Positions 61,331 to 64,000 of a DNA stretch of 64,000 nt are shown here, piece by piece; position 1 is the stretch's first letter; the number at the start of each line of letters is the position of its first letter. This DNA comes from Actinocrinis sp035653575 (GTDB taxonomy: Bacteria; Actinomycetota; Actinomycetes; Streptomycetales; Catenulisporaceae), in contig NZ_DASRBQ010000078.1 in the NCBI RefSeq assembly GCF_035653575.1, positions 62,001 to 126,000 of the forward strand, written 5' to 3'. Both the position numbers and the translations under genes were made by a program. Under the pieces are notes generated by a model, which saw only the letters and a program-made list of their open reading frames with translations, made no database searches and was not told the origin of the DNA.

Positions 61331-61524
61331 TCGGGGGTCCCTCCTGGACTGAGGCTTGTGCGGATGCTGATCCGTGCGGCTGGAAGCGGGGCGGAAGTGC
61401 GCTAGAGGGCGCCGGATCCGGGAGACGTCGATCCGGGCTCCGGTGGCGCTGCACGGCCCGTCGAGCCGTTTCCGGCACGCTCGCGCGGACCGGCAGTACC
61501 CGAAGAGTCGATCCGGGAGCGCCC

Positions 61525-62565
61525 GTGCGAATCGAAGACGTCTACCTCCGCGGCACCGGCGTGCGCCTTCCCGCGCGCCTGCTCGTGCAGGACGCCGTCG
61601 CCTCCGGCGAGTGCGAACCGCGACTGGTCGCGCGTACCGAGGCCATTTCCGTGAGCGTGTCAGAAGGCGAGTCGGCGGCCGAGATGGCGGCCGCCGCGGC
61701 CCGCAGCGCACTGGAGCGGGCGGGCTCGGCGCCCGAGGACGTCGAGCTGATCCTGCACGCCGACACCTACCACCAGGGTCAGGACCTTTGGCCGGTGGCC
61801 TCGTACATTCAGCGCGAGACGCTGCGCAACCAGTGCCTCGCGGTAGAGATCCGGCAGATGTCCAACGGCGGCCTGGCCGCGATCGACCTCGCCTGCGCCT
61901 ATCTCGCTCGCGCGCGGCACCGCGCCGACGCGCTGCTGACTTCGGCGGACCGGTTCTGCCCGCCCGGAATCGACCGCTGGCGCACCGACCCGGGCACCCC
62001 GTACGCGGACGGGGCCGCGGCGATCGTGCTCTCCCGGCGCGGCGGGTTCGCGCGGCTGCTTTCGGTGGCCGTCACCGCGGACTCGGAGCTGGAGGAGATG
62101 CACCGCGGCGAGGAGCCCTTCGGCCCGGCGCCGCTGAGCACCCGCGCGCCGGTCGACTTCGCCGCCGCCAAGAGCACCTTCACCCAGCGCTACGGCCTGT
62201 CCTTCGCGATCGCCCGCACGACGGCCGGGCAGCGCTCGGTGGTCAAGCAGGCGCTGGCCGACGCGGAACTCGAACTCGAAGACGTCGAGTGGGTGCTGCT
62301 GCCGCACTTCGGCCGCCGCCGGCTGGAGTCCATCTACCTCCAGCAGTACGGCGTCCCGATCGAGCGCACCACCTGGGAGTGGAGCCGCACCGTCGGCCAC
62401 CTCGGCGCCGGGGACCAGTTCGCCAGCCTCGACCACCTGGTCTCCAGCGGGAAGGCGCGGCCCGGGGACCGGTGCCTGCTGGTGTCGGTCGGCGCCGGAT
62501 ACAGCTGGGGCGCCGCGGTGGTGCAGATCACTGACATACCGTCGTGGACCGCGCCGGTTTCCTAA
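61525..62565 (+). CDS. KAS III-like enzyme with Ser nucleophile position, possible starter-unit or acyl-transfer enzyme
   Basis: A 346-residue thiolase-fold KAS III family protein from a GTG at 61525. The nucleophile site reads QMSNGG with Ser113 where FabH has Cys112; His261 (LPHFGRR) is kept; the usual Asn reads His292 (TVGHLGAG). KAS III relatives with Cys-to-Ser changes, such as DpsC of daunorubicin, set or guard the starter unit; others transfer acyl groups to sugars or oxygen. It is therefore probably not a house-keeping FabH. It is followed by the ferredoxin reductase 32 bases later. Confidence 0.85.
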   Translation: MRIEDVYLRGTGVRLPARLLVQDAVASGECEPRLVARTEAISVSVSEGESAAEMAAAAARSALERAGSAPEDVELILHADTYHQGQDLWPVASYIQRETLRNQCLAVEIRQMSNGGLAAIDLACAYLARARHRADALLTSADRFCPPGIDRWRTDPGTPYADGAAAIVLSRRGGFARLLSVAVTADSELEEMHRGEEPFGPAPLSTRAPVDFAAAKSTFTQRYGLSFAIARTTAGQRSVVKQALADAELELEDVEWVLLPHFGRRRLESIYLQQYGVPIERTTWEWSRTVGHLGAGDQFASLDHLVSSGKARPGDRCLLVSVGAGYSWGAAVVQITDIPSWTAPVS

Positions 62566-62597
62566 TCCGTCCCTCTTCGGAAGCGCAGGTACGAGCA

Positions 62598-63821
62598 TTG
62601 TCCGCTCCACCGATCATCATCGCCGGCGCCGGACAGGCCGGCTCTGAGGCCGCCGCCGCGCTGCGGGAGGCCGGGTACGACGGCCCGCTCGTCCTGGCCG
62701 GCGCCGAACCCTACGCGCCCTACGAGCGTCCGCCGCTCTCGAAGCAGTTCCTCGCGTCAGACGCGGACGCGGGGGTGGAAGCGGTCGCGTTGCGCGGTGC
62801 GGACTTCTACCAGAAGCAGGGCGTCGAGCTGAGGCTGGGGGCGGCGGTAAGCAGGGTCGAGCGCAAGCGGCGCAGTGTGCTGCTTTCCTCCGGCGAGCGG
62901 CTGCATTACAGCAAGCTGATTCTGGCGACGGGCAGCAGGCCGCGGCGGCTGAACGTGCCAGGCGCCGACCATCCGGACGTCCTGCTCCTGCGATCGCTGG
63001 ACGACGCCGCGCAGCTGCGCTCCCGGCTGGCGGCCGCGTATCTGCGGGTCGTGGTGATCGGCGCGGGTTTCATCGGGCTCGAAGTCGCCGCGGCGGCCCG
63101 GTCCGCCGGGCACGACGTCGCGGTCGTCGAGGCGCTTGACCGGGTCATCGCGCGGGCGGTGAGCGCTCCGGTCTCGCAGTATCTGGCCGAGCTGCACCGC
63201 GACCGCGGCGTCAGGATCCTGTTCGAGCGGCGGGTCGAAGCCGTCGCGGCGTACCGGGGCGGCGCCCTGCAGGCGGTGCGGCTGGCCGGCGGGGAAGTGA
63301 TCCCGGCCGATCTGGTGGTGGTGGGAATCGGCGTGACGCCGGACGCGGCGCTGGCCGAGGAGGCGGGGCTCGACGTCGCTGATGGGATCGTGGTCGACGA
63401 GTATCTGCGCACCTCGGATCCGGATATCCACGCCATCGGCGACTGCGCCCGCTTTCCCAGCCCGCACGCCGAAGGCGCGGTCCGGCTGGAGTCCGTGCAG
63501 AACGCGGTCGACCAGGCCCGGTGCGTCGCCGAATACCTCACCCGCGGCGCTGCGCAGGCCGCCCCGTACGCGGCCGTGCCATGGTTCTGGACGGACCAGT
63601 ACACGGACAAGCTCCAGATCGCCGGGATCACGGCGGGCCACGACCGGGTCGAGATCGTCGGCGACCCGGCCGAGCACAGCTTCTCCGTGTACTGCTTCGC
63701 CGGACAGCACCTGCTCGGGGTCGAGTCGGTCAACCGCCCGATCGACCACATCAGGGGACGCAGGCAGCTGGCGCAGCTTCCGGCCAGGGCCGCGCGGACG
63801 CCCGAGATCCGCGCGGCCTGA
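62598..63821 (+). CDS. FAD-dependent ferredoxin reductase (putidaredoxin-reductase type)
   Basis: A 407-residue FAD/NAD(P)H reductase. IIIAGAGQAGSEAA (about 5-18) binds FAD, EPYAPYERPPLSKQFL is the PdR signature, VVVIGAGFIGLEVA (about 152-165) binds NAD(P)H, and IHAIGDCA closes the FAD site. The TTG at 62598 is preferred since the FAD motif must be near the start; a longer frame overlaps the KAS III-like gene. It would feed the [2Fe-2S] ferredoxin (44765-45088) and the P450s. The pair makes a complete class I electron chain within the cluster. Confidence 0.93.
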   Translation: MSAPPIIIAGAGQAGSEAAAALREAGYDGPLVLAGAEPYAPYERPPLSKQFLASDADAGVEAVALRGADFYQKQGVELRLGAAVSRVERKRRSVLLSSGERLHYSKLILATGSRPRRLNVPGADHPDVLLLRSLDDAAQLRSRLAAAYLRVVVIGAGFIGLEVAAAARSAGHDVAVVEALDRVIARAVSAPVSQYLAELHRDRGVRILFERRVEAVAAYRGGALQAVRLAGGEVIPADLVVVGIGVTPDAALAEEAGLDVADGIVVDEYLRTSDPDIHAIGDCARFPSPHAEGAVRLESVQNAVDQARCVAEYLTRGAAQAAPYAAVPWFWTDQYTDKLQIAGITAGHDRVEIVGDPAEHSFSVYCFAGQHLLGVESVNRPIDHIRGRRQLAQLPARAARTPEIRAA

Positions 63822-63837
63822 GCGGGATTCCGCGTCG

Positions 63838-64000
63838 TTACGCGGCCTTCTGGGTGGCGGCGATCCGCTCCTCGAAGGCCGCGGGCGCTCCCTCCGGACC
63901 GCAGGCCAGCACGTAGTCCGCCGCGTCGCGCAACGCCAGCAGCATCGCGGCGGCGGGGTCGCGGTCCACGCCGACCGTGCGCCAGCTGCGCCCGCCGAGC
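63838..64000 (-). CDS. C-terminal fragment of an unidentified protein, cut by the window edge
   Basis: The last 53 codons of a minus-strand gene, ending in a TAA at 63838-63840. The visible end reads ...DPAAAMLLALRDAADYVLAC and then a helical tail with AATQKAA. Codon use looks normal. It converges on the ferredoxin reductase with a 16-base gap. The family cannot be recognised from this piece. Confidence 0.5.
   Translation of the reverse strand, partial: LGGRSWRTVGVDRDPAAAMLLALRDAADYVLACGPEGAPAAFEERIAATQKAA

Overview
Organism. The window is very GC-rich, dense and soil-actinomycete in style. It carries secreted glycoside hydrolases with carbohydrate-binding modules, GTG and TTG starts, GGAGG ribosome sites, LacI-type palindromes and a type II polyketide synthase pair. 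A Streptomyces/Catenulispora-like actinobacterium fits. No rRNA, tRNA, CRISPR array, transposase or integrase was seen.

Layout. (A) 1-8.4 kb: GH6 cellulase with CBM2, a secreted HEYAE protein, a ribbon-helix-helix protein with its own repeat operator, a membrane protein, a PF04672-type methyltransferase and a large secreted beta-helix protein with two F5/8 (discoidin) modules. (B) 8.6-24.8 kb: tailoring arm of a natural-product cluster, with an epoxide hydrolase, two P450s, MDR and SDR reductases, an ActVA-ORF5/NcnH-type flavin hydroxylase, a 14-TM exporter, a sugar ketoreductase, an acyltransferase, a glycosyltransferase, an AlkZ-like DNA glycosylase, a flavin reductase, an ActVIA-like NTF2 protein and an SRPBCC protein. 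(C) 24.8-43.5 kb: genes that look unrelated to the cluster: C1 peptidase, GH28, ABC pair, amino-acid permease, LemA/DUF2207, GH92, beta-helix/FnIII protein, Asp-box protein and an anchored DUF5666-like protein. (D) 43.6-63.8 kb: second cluster arm, with half of a condensation domain, two small unknown proteins, a [2Fe-2S] ferredoxin, a TAP-like hydrolase whose nucleophile Ser is Ala, a second AlkZ-like glycosylase, deoxysugar genes (4,6-dehydratase, 2,3-dehydratase, Gfo/Idh 3-ketoreductase, cupin), an SRPBCC-ABM fusion, a second epoxide hydrolase with a divergent WYL regulator, a second flavin reductase, KS-alpha and CLF, a second glycosyltransferase, a third P450, a KAS III-like enzyme with Ser at the nucleophile position, and a ferredoxin reductase. 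The cluster probably runs on past the right edge, because no ACP, ketoreductase or aromatase/cyclase was found.

How the genes work together (inference). KS-alpha/CLF would build an aromatic polyketide, perhaps with a starter chosen by the KAS III-like enzyme. The P450s (electrons from the ferredoxin and its reductase) and the flavin hydroxylase would oxidise it. Two glycosyltransferases would add 2,6-dideoxysugars made by the sugar genes, and an acyltransferase may decorate them. An MFS pump would export the product. The two AlkZ-like proteins match a family whose known cluster-encoded members repair DNA alkylated by azinomycin-, hedamycin- or trioxacarcin-type products. The best reading is therefore a DNA-alkylating, glycosylated aromatic polyketide system with self-resistance.

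Several regulatory arrays look specific: TGTAAT octads before the RHH gene, 11-bp and 14-bp repeats before the second glycosylase, a 16-bp repeat with TGACGTCA cores between two convergent cluster genes, an inverted repeat at the WYL regulator, and palindromes in front of the sugar-degradation genes.
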